Below are positions 12,425-22,820 of a stretch of 64,000 nucleotides of DNA, one piece after another. Source of the stretch: Verticillium longisporum. Taxonomy: Eukaryota; Ascomycota; Sordariomycetes; Glomerellales; Plectosphaerellaceae. Every line of letters starts with the position of its first letter. Within the stretch, counting starts at the first letter, position 1. The position numbers were made by a program, and so were the translations under genes. The notes beneath the pieces are model-generated. The model made no database searches. It was not told where the DNA came from and saw nothing but the letters and a program-made list of their open reading frames with translations. The stretch covers positions 4,278,001 to 4,342,000 of the forward strand of contig JAETXT010000006.1 in the NCBI GenBank assembly GCA_019188255.1, in the 5' to 3' direction.

Positions 12425-14364
12425 ATGAAGTCATGGATGTCCGGCCTCGTCATGGGCCTGTGCCTATGGACGGCCCATGCCATGGAAGTCAAGATAGTAT
12501 GTGAAATGCCCAATCCGGCCCGCTGGTGCTCCCACATCCAGAAACATGTACTCTATGCAGACCCTAACTTCATCTCCCTTGTAGGATCAGACAGACGAGA
12601 ACCGACAACGATGCGCCGGAATGTACAGCCGCAAGGCCTGGGGAGGACCGGTCGACCCCTACATCAACATATTGTTTCCCGCTGTTCAGACCGACAAGGA
12701 CGCTGTCGTGAGCGTCGTCGTTTTCGAGTGGAAGGACGAAGACCTCATTGGCATTCGTGAGAACCCCGAGTCGCTCAAAGTAAGCCTTTCTTTTGGCATG
12801 TGTTCGTTGTGTTCGGCATGATCTGACCTCGATATCAGAAAATCGGCATTTGCGAAGACAAGTGGGTAAAGAAGGGATACTGCAACGAGACCGATATAGG
12901 AGAGTTCATCCTGGCTGAAGGCGCCACCGAAAAGTCCAAGAACCTTATCCAGACATACGCTGTCAACCTCAAGGATCCCGGCAAACCTACAAAGTACATG
13001 ATCTCTCAGACAGGCTACTACTGCGTCTTGACCGATCGCTTTACCGCGCAGAATTACGAGGCCGTTGTCGAGTTCCGCAACGCTTACGGCGAGCTTCCAG
13101 CGACCCAGATACCTAAGCTGCCTTTCTACGGAGGTGTCACTATCCTCTACGCCCTAGTTGCAGTGTTCTGGGGTTTCCTTTACTACCAACACCGACATGA
13201 TATCTGTAAGGACCATATGAATGGTACTGTGTTTGGATCCATGCTAACAGTGTCAAGTGCCTGTGCAAAACTACATCACCGCAATTCTGATCTTCCTGGT
13301 CGTCGAAATGTTGATGACATGGGGCTTCTATGGTATGCTCTACCTCACACTATCCTGTAGCCAATGTCCACTGACGCGCTTTAGACTATCTCAACCGGAA
13401 CGGCTCAAACATCGGTTCCAAGGTTCTCCTCGTATTGGTGGCCATACTAAATGCCTTCCGAAACTCGTTTTCCTTCTTCCTGCTCCTCATTGTCTGTATG
13501 GGTTACGGTGTGGTCAAGCTCTCGCTTGGCCGGACCATGATTAGGGTGCGCCGTCTATTTATCGCGCACCTTTTCTTTGGTCTCGTTTATGCATTCTCCA
13601 GCCTGCTTGTTACTCCGGACGAAGCTGGTAAGTTGTTACTGGAAATATCTTGCTCGAGCCGACTGCTAATCTCAACAAGGCATCTTCGTTCTATTGATTG
13701 TCCTTCCCTGGCGAGCACGCTCACTGCGTTTTACGTGTGGACATTGAACTCTCTGAACTTTACGCTCAAGGATCTCAGGGAGCGCAAGCAGCACACTAAA
13801 GAAGCCATGTACAAGAAGCTCTGGTGGTGCATTCTCATCAGCATCTTTGTTATCTTTGGCTTCTTCTTCTTCAACAGCTTCTCATTCGCCTCGGTCAATG
13901 ATCCGGACTATGTGCCTTTCCACTGGAAGTCTCGGTGGTTCATTCTCGACGGCTGGCTTAACTTGGTCTACTTTGCCGACGTTGCGTGGATCGCATACGT
14001 CTGGCGGCCTACTGCCAACAACCGCCGCTTCGCCATGAGTGACGAGATTGCGCAGGACGACGACGGCACTTTCACCATGGCCGATATTGGAGCGCCCGAT
14101 GACTCGGACGACGAGGAGGCTCAGCTTGGCAAGGATACCAACCCGCGGCAGACACTGCAGGAGCAGCTGTACACCCAGCCTGGCTCAGCAACACGCGCCG
14201 GTCAAGCGGGTGCATCCGCCGGTGCCTCTACAGCACCAGCACAAAGGAACCTGCCTAGAGAATCCCTTGACGGTGAGACCATCTTCGCCGTTGGTGAGGA
14301 TGGTGACAGATTCTCGGATGACTCAGACGAAGAGAATGCGAAGCTAGTTCGTTCTGGAAAATAA
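12425..14364 (+). CDS. PTM1/GOST-family seven-helix membrane protein (one apparent frameshift)
   Basis: Exons 12425-12496, 12585-12779, 12839-13205, 13258-13332 and 13385-14364. A signal peptide (MKSWMSGLVMGLCLWTAHA) is followed by the conserved lumenal motif CAGMYSRKAWGG and a Cys-containing lumenal domain. About seven transmembrane helices start near residue 183 (LYALVAVFWGFLYY) and the acidic tail is cytosolic. This is the layout of the lung-seven-transmembrane/GOST family (PF06814); yeast PTM1 is a Golgi/early-endosome protein of unclear role. Oddity: a textbook intron sits at 13628-13679 (GTAAGT..TGCTAAT..AAG). Removing it gives the expected helix GIFVLLIVLP but leaves the frame one base off from the following ASTLTAFYVWTL. 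One extra C in the CCC at 13706-13708 would restore both. Read through without splicing, the frame stays open (562 aa) but replaces a helix with a polar stretch. The corrected protein would be ~545 aa. Confidence 0.87.
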
Positions 14365-14542
14365 GGGGGGGTTTGAACATTTCTTTGGCCACGCTACATC
14401 ATGTATGAATAGGGATTGCACTACAGCGGCGCCAATAACGAATTGATTACAATAGAGAGCGCCAACACGCTCATGTGGGCAGATCTTGATACAATGTCTC
14501 CCTTCTCATAATCATACATACTGTACACTGACTAAATCAAAA

Positions 14543-16149
14543 TCATACATCGCCACCGAACCCGACCGGCCGTCTCTGCCCATCGTTCTCCGGTAATATG
14601 GCCATGACCTTGTAGACCTTGCCCATTCCCCCAGGGCCCCTGTCCACCAGCCTGCGCCATGACTTCTCGATATCCTCAGCCCTCTCTTTCGGAAGGCCAG
14701 CCCGCTTGCTCAGCATCTCTGCCCTCTCTTTGATGCCCATCTGGCCGAGGAAGGCCGCCTGCTCGACCGGGCCGTGCACCTCGACATCGTCACTCGCCTT
14801 GGTAACAGCCTCAGCGAGGGCAGCAAAGTCTACATCAGCGCTAAGATCGACGAGCCCGGGCTCGGTGAAGGGGTTGACACGACGGTGGCGACGGATACCG
14901 CGCAATGAGTTGATCGGTATCGTGTCCTCGGTGCCGTAATCAAGAATCAGGGCAGCCCCGGCGGGCCGCTTTCTCGGCGCCTCGGCGGTGCCGCCGATGC
15001 GGGCGGCGAGGTCACCGGCGAACATGCTCGCGTCGGGACAGACCTCGATCACGGAGCCCGGTACGGACTTCAGAGCTCGGTAGCGCTGAGATGACTCGGG
15101 TACATAAAGGGCATGCTTCGTCGGGGCCGGGGAGAGGGTGAGCTGGAACTCCGGTACCATATCTTTCTGTTCAGACGTGGGTGTGTTGAGCGTTGCGTGG
15201 GTCGCATCCGGGGCCGTGGGCGAAACCACGAGCTCGCGCCATTCAAAGGCAGGAAGGGGGGTAGCCTCCACGACGGAAGGGTCTGGTTGGGTAGGTGAGT
15301 CTTGCGGATTTGAGGTTGGTGTCCGAGGAGGTGTGGGAGGAGCCGCCTTCTTCGCGCTCTGGAAGGCATGGATGGGCAAAGCGTCGAAGAATTCGTGCGC
15401 CACCATGAGGGGCATCTTGTCCGGGCCTTCCGGGATGGCCTTGACGACTCCGGTCCAAACGATGGGGATGTTGCCGTACTTGGATATGCTGTGATGGCCA
15501 ATCTTGGACTCGGTCATTGGCGCATCTGGTCCGCACAGGAGGTTCTTCTGCGCCTCCCGCAGCGTTGGGCTTGCTTCCACCATGTAGATGGCATCAATGC
15601 TACTAGCGAACTCCTTAAAGTTCTGGATTGTCCTGAGTATATCGTCCATCAGGGTTCCTCGGCCTGGTCCCAGTTCGATCAACTCGACGCCCTTCTCCGG
15701 CTTGCCCTGGCTCATCCACTCTGTGACGAACCAGATGCCCACAAGCTCGCCAAATATCTGTGAGATCTCCGGTGATGTGACAAAGTCGCCCTTAGTTCCG
15801 AACTGATCTCTTCCTTGTTCAATCAGGCCGGTGTAGTAGCCTCCAATGTCACCCGTCATGCACATGCGCATATAACTGGCCAAGGGAACGGGACCGGTGA
15901 TCTAGAGCCCCAGGTTAGCAATGAAAACACGAGTAAGGGGCGCCAGCGGGTTATGCACACCGAAATCGCATCCGCAAGTTGTTTCGCCAGTGGCGTTGTC
16001 CATTTCCTGTCTTCGCTTTCGCTCTGGCGACGACATGCGCTGCAAGACAAGTTCCGTGTAGCTTGCGACGGACGGAAAGGTTGCGGTCGTAGAACACATC
16101 GTGAGGCCCGGAAAACGGACCGAGGCGTAAACATGGTTCTGGTAGCCAT
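14543..16149 (-). CDS. ndufaf7: Mitochondrial complex I assembly arginine methyltransferase (NDUFAF7/MidA)
   Basis: Two exons on the minus strand, 15961-16149 and 14543-15901, 515 aa. Exon 1 encodes an Arg/Ser-rich mitochondrial targeting leader (MATRTMFTPRSVFRASRCVL) and the start of the conserved core (TPLAKQLADAIS). Splicing joins this in frame to ITGPVPLASYMRMCMTGD, the family signature. The SAM-binding motif is IELGPGRGTL, preceded by FGTKGDFVTSPEISQIFGE. NDUFAF7 dimethylates a conserved arginine of the NDUFS2/49-kDa subunit early in complex I assembly in the matrix. A Pro/Thr-rich insertion near the middle (TPPRTPTSNPQDSPTQPDPS) is a lineage-specific loop. The gene is divergent from the CDK11-like kinase, with 309 bp between the starts, and its 3' end lies 178 bp from that of the PTM1-like gene. 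Confidence 0.93.
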
Positions 16150-16458
16150 GCTGACGCCAGTGATCTAGGCGCTCGAAAGGCCACCCTAAAAACAAACGAG
16201 TAGATGACTGGAAGAGGAGAAGCTCTTTGGTCTGGCTGCGCCCACGCAAAAACATCAAGATCAGCGGCTTGAGCTCCCACGATGCGATAAGATAAGCGAT
16301 TGGGCCAAGCCAGGCAGGGGACTCGCCCATCCACCAGACTGGCAAGATACAATACCAAAACGCTCATTGTACTGCCTGCGAGTCCAAACCCCTAGGCTAA
16401 CGTTCGACGCTCTTCCGATATCACAATTGTACTTACGACAACTCAGAGGATCTGCATC
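16150..16458. promoter_or_regulatory. Short divergent promoter, NDUFAF7 / CDK11-like kinase
   Basis: Only 309 bp separate the two start codons, so the promoters and both 5' leaders must share this stretch. No obvious shared operator was picked out. The layout is inferred from gene positions, not from a seen promoter motif. Confidence 0.55.
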
Positions 16459-17902
16459 ATGGCCGGCAGGTGGGCCGACACGGAAGAAGACGCCGCCTTC
16501 GAAGCAAAGCGCAAGCAAGAGAAGGAAGAGAAGAAGCGCCTGAAGGCGCAAAAGGCTGAGCAGCAACGCAAGACTGAAGCAGAGCGCCAGAAGCAGGAAG
16601 AAGCATTGCAGGCGCCAAGCGCAGAAGAACACGACCGGCCTTCGAAGAGGCGGAAGACAACCCCAGAACACAACACAGCCGACGGAGACACCCAGGGAAA
16701 CGCTAAGCTACTACGGTTCCCTTTGCGCTCGTGGGGCAAGTGTCGCAGCGTTGAACGTTACGACAAGCTCAACGACATTGAAGAGGGCACTTATGGATGG
16801 GTCTCCAGGGCCAAAGACACTGCCACTGGCAAGGTCGTCGCGTTGAAGAGGCTGAAGCTTGAGCCGACAGACCACAACGGACTTCCAGTAACTGGGCTAC
16901 GCGAGATTCAAATATTGAAGGATTGTCAGCACAGAAATATTGTGAGCCTCGAAGAGGTTGTGGTGGGCGACGATACGTCGAAAATAGAGCAGTATGTGCC
17001 TTTCACCCTGATCAGACGGTCTGAAGAGTGCCCAGCTAACCGTAGTCTGGAACAGCATATTCTTGGTTCTCGAGTTCGTCGAACATGACCTCAAGAGCAT
17101 CCTTGAGGAGATGCCCGAGCCGTTCCTCCTCTCCGAGGTCAAACGCCTGCTCCTCCAGCTCACTTCAGGCATCGCCTACCTCCACGAGAACTGGATACTA
17201 CACCGCGACCTCAAGACTTCCAATCTGCTCCTCAACAACCGCGGACAGCTCAAGATAGCCGACTTTGGCATGGCACGTTACGTTGGCGACCCGGCGCCTA
17301 AGCTGACGCAGCTTGTCGTGACCCTCTGGTACCGCGCCCCCGAGCTCCTCCTCGGCGCTAAGACCTACGACTGGTCTGTCGACATGTGGAGCGTTGGCTG
17401 CATCATGGGCGAGATGCTCACGCGCGAGCCCCTCCTTCAAGGCAGCAACGAGGTAGACCAGGTGACCAAGATTTTCGAGCTCTGCGGTGTGCCGACGCAA
17501 GAGTCTTGGCCTACGTTCCGCAGTCTCCCCAACGCCCGTACACTGCGTTTGCCCAAGACGTCGCTCGTCACAGGGTCCATCATTCGTGCCAAGTTCACTT
17601 CGCTGACGAATGCCGGCTGCGGCCTGTTGAACGATCTGCTCGCCCTTGACCCAGACAAGCGACCGCCGGCCAAGGACATGCTTCAACGCAAGTACTCCCG
17701 CGAGGACCCCAATCCCAAGCACGAGAGCATGTTCCCCACCTTCTCTTGCAAGGCCGGACAAGAACGGAGGAGGTGTCATGAACCCCATGCACCGGTTCGC
17801 GGACAGCAAGCGGCAGATCTTAAAGAGGCCGACTTCAGTGGCATCTTCCAGGGGCGAGACAGAGAAGAACGCGGTGGCGGGTTTCAATTACGCATGGTGT
17901 GA
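16459..17902 (+). CDS. Cyclin-dependent protein kinase, CDK11 (PITSLRE-like) family
   Basis: Exons 16459-16991 and 17056-17902, 459 aa. The N-terminal ~95 residues are charged and Lys/Glu-rich, likely coiled-coil, with a nuclear-localisation-like RPSKRRKT. The kinase domain starts at ~103: glycine loop IEEGTYGWV, catalytic Lys in VALKRLKLE, C-helix VTGLREIQIL (the place of PITSLRE), catalytic loop HRDLKTSNLLL (~226), DFGMAR (~247), and an activation segment with WYRAPELLLG. The splice creates SKIEHIFLVLEFVEHDLK, matching the family and confirming the 64-bp intron. The C-terminus (ESMFPTFSCKAGQERRR, GGGFQLRMV) is the conserved fungal tail, so the gene is complete. CDK11 kinases act in transcription, splicing and cell-cycle control; the fission yeast relative phosphorylates Mediator subunits. 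Substrates here are unknown. Confidence 0.92.
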
Positions 17903-18168
17903 GACGTAGAGAGAGAGACATGTGCAGTTGAGCAAAGAGTCGAAATGATATCTACGCCGACATTATATCCATTACCCAGTATGATTGATGATGATGATCA
18001 ACCCCGTAAAGACCGAACCTGTGTGGCCAACGCCGCCCGAAAAAAGCCACCAGTCCCAACCAATCCCAGCCGTTCGATTTGCGTGCATCGCTTGACAAGA
18101 CGACCATGAACCAAACAGTTTTGTCCAGATTGCAGAGCAAAGCGCGAGAAGAAGCAGCAGGCACTCCA

Positions 18169-19088
18169 TTAGAAAATGGTACCCGACACGAACCAGGTGA
18201 AGCTTGCTACCGTCGCAACACTCATGGTCAGAGCGAAGCCAACGGCCTTGGAGTCAAATGCAGGAACACCAGCATTACATGTCGGACAAGTCCAACCATC
18301 CTTTAGATCTTCGTAACTGTTGGGCAGGTAAATGTCGAAAGTGAAGCTGTCATACGGGGCCAGGTAGCCGGGTCGGGGAGTGGCCTCAGGGCCCTCGTCA
18401 GAGTCGTAGACGACGAGAGTATATTTTCCGTTCGAAAGGGCCATCTCGGCACCGGCTGTAGCGTACTGCTCAGTCTCCCAGATGACGTTGTTGCCCTTGG
18501 TTGCGTAGGTCATGTTCTGAGTAACAGTCCAGACGTTGTTGCCCAAGGCCATGCTGATGAGCACATCGACAGCAGTCGGCTCGGCCTGGACATTAGTGTA
18601 GTTCCATCCCAGCGTGATGTCATTGCCAGCCTTGTAAAGCTTGAGCGCCGGGTCGGTGGGGGCAGGGGTCGTCATCTGAATACCGCCGGCAGCCGCGAGG
18701 TCGTCGATCGAGGTCGTCCTTGTTGACGACCTAGTGTTCGTTCCGGTCGGGATCTCGGCCGTGTTCAAGCTACCGCCCCTGCGGCCAGTGGTCGTGGCAG
18801 TCTCCTCTTCGGTGCCAGATCCGGTGGTGCGGGCTGAGCCCGTCGTGCGAGGCGACTGGGTTGTCTCGGCAGCCGAGGATTCTGCAGAAGCTATGAGGTT
18901 TTGTCAGCGTCTCCGTTGCATGCGAACATACGGACCATGCTGTACATACCAGAGGCGGCAGCCGTGGTTCTCTCATCGTCGTTCTGACGGACGACAAGGG
19001 CGTCAATCTCAGGGAGCCACTGAGGCCAGGCAGAGGCCAAAGGCGTCAGTGCTGCGAGGCAGACGGCGAGAGACTTGGCAGCCTTCAT
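18169..19088 (-). CDS. DUF7137-type Ser/Thr-rich GPI-anchored surface protein
   Basis: Two exons, 18950-19088 and 18169-18890, 286 aa. The N-terminus is a clear signal peptide (MKAAKSLAVCLAALTPLASA), followed by a Ser/Thr/Gly-rich low-complexity stretch (~40-95) that is probably O-glycosylated. From ~105 there is a beta-rich domain (LGWNYTNVQAEPTAVDVLIS, TVTQNMTYAT, GYLAPYDSFTFDIYLP) ending in a CPTC motif. This matches, from memory, the fungal family catalogued as DUF7137, related to Kre9/Knh1-like extracellular domains. A small-residue site and a final hydrophobic segment (VGFALTMSVATVASFTWFV) indicate a GPI anchor, so the protein is expected at the plasma membrane or wall. Function unknown. 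The 59-bp intron lies in the low-complexity part. The 3' end faces that of the kinase gene. Confidence 0.82.
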
Positions 19089-20339
19089 TGTAATTTTTGT
19101 TCCGATGGATCCAACGCTTTCGGCAAAGAAGTTTTCGGTTCTCTCTTATCAACAACGCAAGCGAATGGGTTCTCGCAGTCTCTTGGGCGTCCACAGGCGG
19201 GAAGGTGCTCGTCCAGGTACTAGTGTTTGAAGGCGTGTTTTGGTCGGGCCCCTTTTCAGCCAACGAGAGCGAGTGGCAGCGATCAAGTCGCGGATGATAT
19301 TAAAATGAAATGATAACGGAGGGGTGAAGTTGAAAGAAGAAGAAGAAGGCGAACGATTGTGAGAAGCGAGTGTCACAAGGCAATGCTGCTTGTAGAGGGG
19401 ATGGGGTTGTGTCGGGGAGGATGGCGAGAGAGAGGAGGCGCGGCTTGCACGCAGGTTGAACGGACAAAATGCTGAGGTGATGTGGTGACCCAACGGGGCT
19501 CCTGGCACGGGTTGAGACTTTTCGGGTACAGGGGGTAGAGGATGTTGCAGTGCCACTACAGCCACAGCTCGTAATCAAGCATCCAGCCAGCGCGGCATGA
19601 TCTGATCGTCGCCTGGGTGACCCTGGCTAGCCTTGCTTTTCGGCATCGTCTTGCTATATCAAGACTAGCGCCCTCCACTGCATCGTATTCTGTCCTGCTG
19701 TGTCTTGATTTTTGGCCCCCCTTTTCCTCTTGCTGAGCGAATGCAATGCCTTGCTATGCTTGTGGGGAGTTTCGCTATTAATAGGGCCTTCCGCCTGCCC
19801 GTCACCGAGACGCCGTGCGACGGGGTCGATGTGCCCGACCTCGAATAGACGACTCCGTTCATGTGTCAGCGTCTTGATTGTGATCCGTCTTTTTTCCAGC
19901 ATGCAACTTGTCACTGATCTCGTTTCCGCTTTGTTAGACGCAGTATGCTTGCTTTTGTCCGAGGTCATGTCTCTCTTGTGGAGGCCAATAAATAATTGGA
20001 CTCTTTCGGCCATTCTATGAAACCACACTGCGTTCAATCAGTCTTACAGCGTTGCTTGCTTTTCCGGCATGGACAGCTTCTGAGCACACCGAATGTGCAC
20101 TCCTTTATCATCAACCCGTCCGCCTGACCACCGAATGAAATCTTCAACACAGGGACAAGAGAGTTAGGTGCTGTAATAGGAGAATCAGGGTTTGGATCGG
20201 ACGTTTGATCCTCATTATATCGCTACTTGTATCAATTGACAGGCCTGAATGCTAATTATCTAAGGTGTCGCTGAACTAAGTATAATCACAACCAGAACTC
20301 CTTCATCAGCCGCTATTGTAAAGTCACAAAAGTTGGTCC
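19089..20339. other. Intergenic, promoter of the GPI protein
   Basis: About 1.25 kb between the start of the GPI-protein gene and the 3' end of the RRM gene. The part near 20040-20340 is richer in A and T than its surroundings. Overlapping frames on both strands (for example 19149-19578) have no domain content. No RNA gene was recognised. Confidence 0.5.
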
Positions 20340-22082
20340 TTAGGGTTGCGAGGCAAAAGTATCGGTTTCGTCTGTGTCTTCGCTACTCAGGCCACCAGGA
20401 TCCAACATCTGGAATCGATTGGCCATGGCAGTAAGTTCCACCTTTGACCAAGCAGCAGCAGCACGAGCTCGGGTCTTCGAGACAACGAGGCTCTCGAGCG
20501 ACGCTGTACATCCGTCGGCATCCCACTCAACCTTGGAACCCTTGTACTTGCTGCGATAAAGTCAGCATCGAGCGAACTAGCTTGCATGTTCCTTGTTCTC
20601 CTGCCGCACAACTCACTATCGACTCATCATGCAGGTGCGGGCGAACATGGCATTATACACTGAATTGGTCTGGATGAAACAGCTCCCGGCATCAAAAGAG
20701 ATTCGGATGATGACAAGATTGTGTATGTGTTCCAGGTCATCACGTATGCTCTCTACTGTGACTTCGGGGCTACAGCGTCGCACAATCAAGTTGCGGGTCG
20801 CTCCACTGCCGATTTTGTTGCTAACGTGGCCTGGTAGAACACATTGTCGGTCGCTCCATTTGATGTTCACCTACTCAATGTCAATATGCCGGGATCACGC
20901 CACGCATACTGTTGTTTCTTTGAGCCACAACTTACCCTCTTTTGTCGGATGTACAGGTCATGTCGACGGACATGATCGTAGAAGGCTTGGGCGCTTTCCG
21001 CATGTAAGAAGGAGATCTGAGCCGACCGATCATGAGTTTTGAGGAGCACTTCGAGCAGCATGCCACCTCGAACGACATCGGTGATATCGGCATGTGTTGT
21101 GGTCTCTGCCAGATCACATAACACAACCGTGCGTATTGCCGTTTTTGCGTACTGCGCGTGGCGAGGCCGCTTAGTTACGGCATCAGTGGGGGGTGTTATC
21201 TCTTCAATTGCTGGTTCAGGAACCACAGTTTCAGTCTTGTGTCCATCGTTCGTGGTGCGAGGGGCCTCGCCTGTAGTCCCCGCCCTCGAGAATGCATCTA
21301 CCAACGGGCGGGGTTTTCCAGATGGCCTCTGAGTTTTACACTGGTTTCCCTTGGTATGGGAGTCACCACGTCGACCAGGGGCATTGAGGTCATGGTCTTG
21401 AGGGGAGCGATGATCATGACCATCATGAGTGTCGGACGATGCAGCGTCAGCTTTGGGCTCCAAGGTCTCCTCTTGGCGCATCGACTCTTCGCTGCTCAAG
21501 AGCTATAATATGAGTGCTGTTAGTATTGCCCAGTGGTCTGCACTATTTTGATAGCCAACTCACATCGAGAGTGGCTTGGGTAGCACCGCCATTGATGAGA
21601 TTAGAGCACAGATTGGCTTGTATTTCATGTCAGTTAGTGACGAGTACACGGACTCCTAATAACACTACTGAAACGCTGTTACACACCATGATGGCGAGCG
21701 ACAGCCTTCAGATCGTCGTACTCGGGCTTCAGTACCAGTATTGTGCCGTCAGTGATGGACGTTGGAGCTAAGTCGGAGGGTAGAGTAGACGCGGACGGCT
21801 GGTTCTTTAGCACCCTGGGGTCAGCCCAAGCTTTGCGGAATACGGGGGTGGTACGCCTACGAAATTGCACCTATAAAGGACAGACTTTGTTAGCTACGGA
21901 CACATCCCAATGAACAAGGTAGAAGCGGGCCGAAAACCTAAGCAGTGTGGAGAATGCAAAGAGGAGTGGATGGAACTCTAACTAGGTACCTGGGTATTGA
22001 GTGAGATAACATACCTGCGAATCAATGTGTCGAAGTACGCACGACTGATCGTGACAGGTGCTGAAGACTCCATGGCCATCAT
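20340..22082 (-). CDS. RNA-binding protein with RRM domains (Nrd1-like), uncertain first junction
   Basis: Minus-strand exons: 22015-22082 (or 22011-22082), 21687-21870, 21564-21616, 20936-21502, 20617-20870, 20340-20550; about 446 aa. Four of five junctions are in phase with canonical splice sites and rebuild continuous family sequence, such as NLCSNLINGGATQATLD joined to LLSSEESMRQEE. An RRM-like segment (RTVVLCDLAETTTHADITDV, HDLYIRQKRVNIKWSDRQ) is followed by a second one (RNLIVRRCSPEVTVESIRDD, SVYNAMFARTCMMSR). The N-terminus MMAMESSAPVTISRAYFDTL looks authentic. Problem: with the GTATGT donor, exon 1 joins exon 2 one base out of frame. Either a weak GTTATC donor four bases on is used, or one G is missing at the acceptor near 21870. 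The family resembles fungal RRM proteins annotated as negative regulators of differentiation; the RNA target is unknown. Confidence 0.72.
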
Positions 22083-22820
22083 ACGTTCTCTACAACCGAA
22101 TGGTCAACTGGATGAATGATCGAGTTCAATGTCGTGTTGCGTCGCGATATAGACTGGGGATGAGAAGTGTGGTTCTAGACTCCACACCTTTTTACCCTTC
22201 CAAGGCATGTGCAGAAGCTGAAAGTGGGAGAAGACCCTGGCCACGCCAACACGAATGCCTGTTTTACGCCCGATCCGGGTTGTGGCAGGTGCCATTTGAT
22301 GGCAAGTGGGGCTTCGCATGGAGGCTCTTGGTAGGCTCGTGCAATGTACCTTCTTGAGAACCTAAACAAAGGCATAAGGGCTTTCCAAAATTGAGACGGT
22401 GCTCGCAATCACCACCGCCAACTCAGCTTCACAGTGGAATTCTCTTGAAATAAAGACAAAATATAACGTTAGCTGTACGACTTGCTATGCCACACACGCT
22501 TAAGCATAGGAGGTCATGTTCTTCCTTCGATGTTGTGAGAAAAACAGAGGCACTCGGAAACCCGAGCTATCATCTGATCATGGTCCGCGGAGCGGGAATT
22601 GCTCCTATTTTCCGCCCAGTTCCTAAATCCACATGCCCTGCTCCCTCTTCTTCTTCTCCTTCGTTCCCTTGATGAAACAAAGCCAATATTCCTAGGATTG
22701 TCGTCGACCCCTTGCCCGTTCCATGACCTCCCATCCACATCCGCCCAAATGACCAGCGTCTGCATGCCATTGCTCCATGTTGTGCGCTGGGATGATGTCT
22801 TGCCACCAGAAGTCACCTAT
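22083..22820. other. Intergenic region upstream of the RRM gene
   Basis: About 740 bases between the RRM gene start and the 3' end of DCP2, both on the minus strand. Small overlapping frames on both strands have no domain content; nothing else was recognised. Confidence 0.5.
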
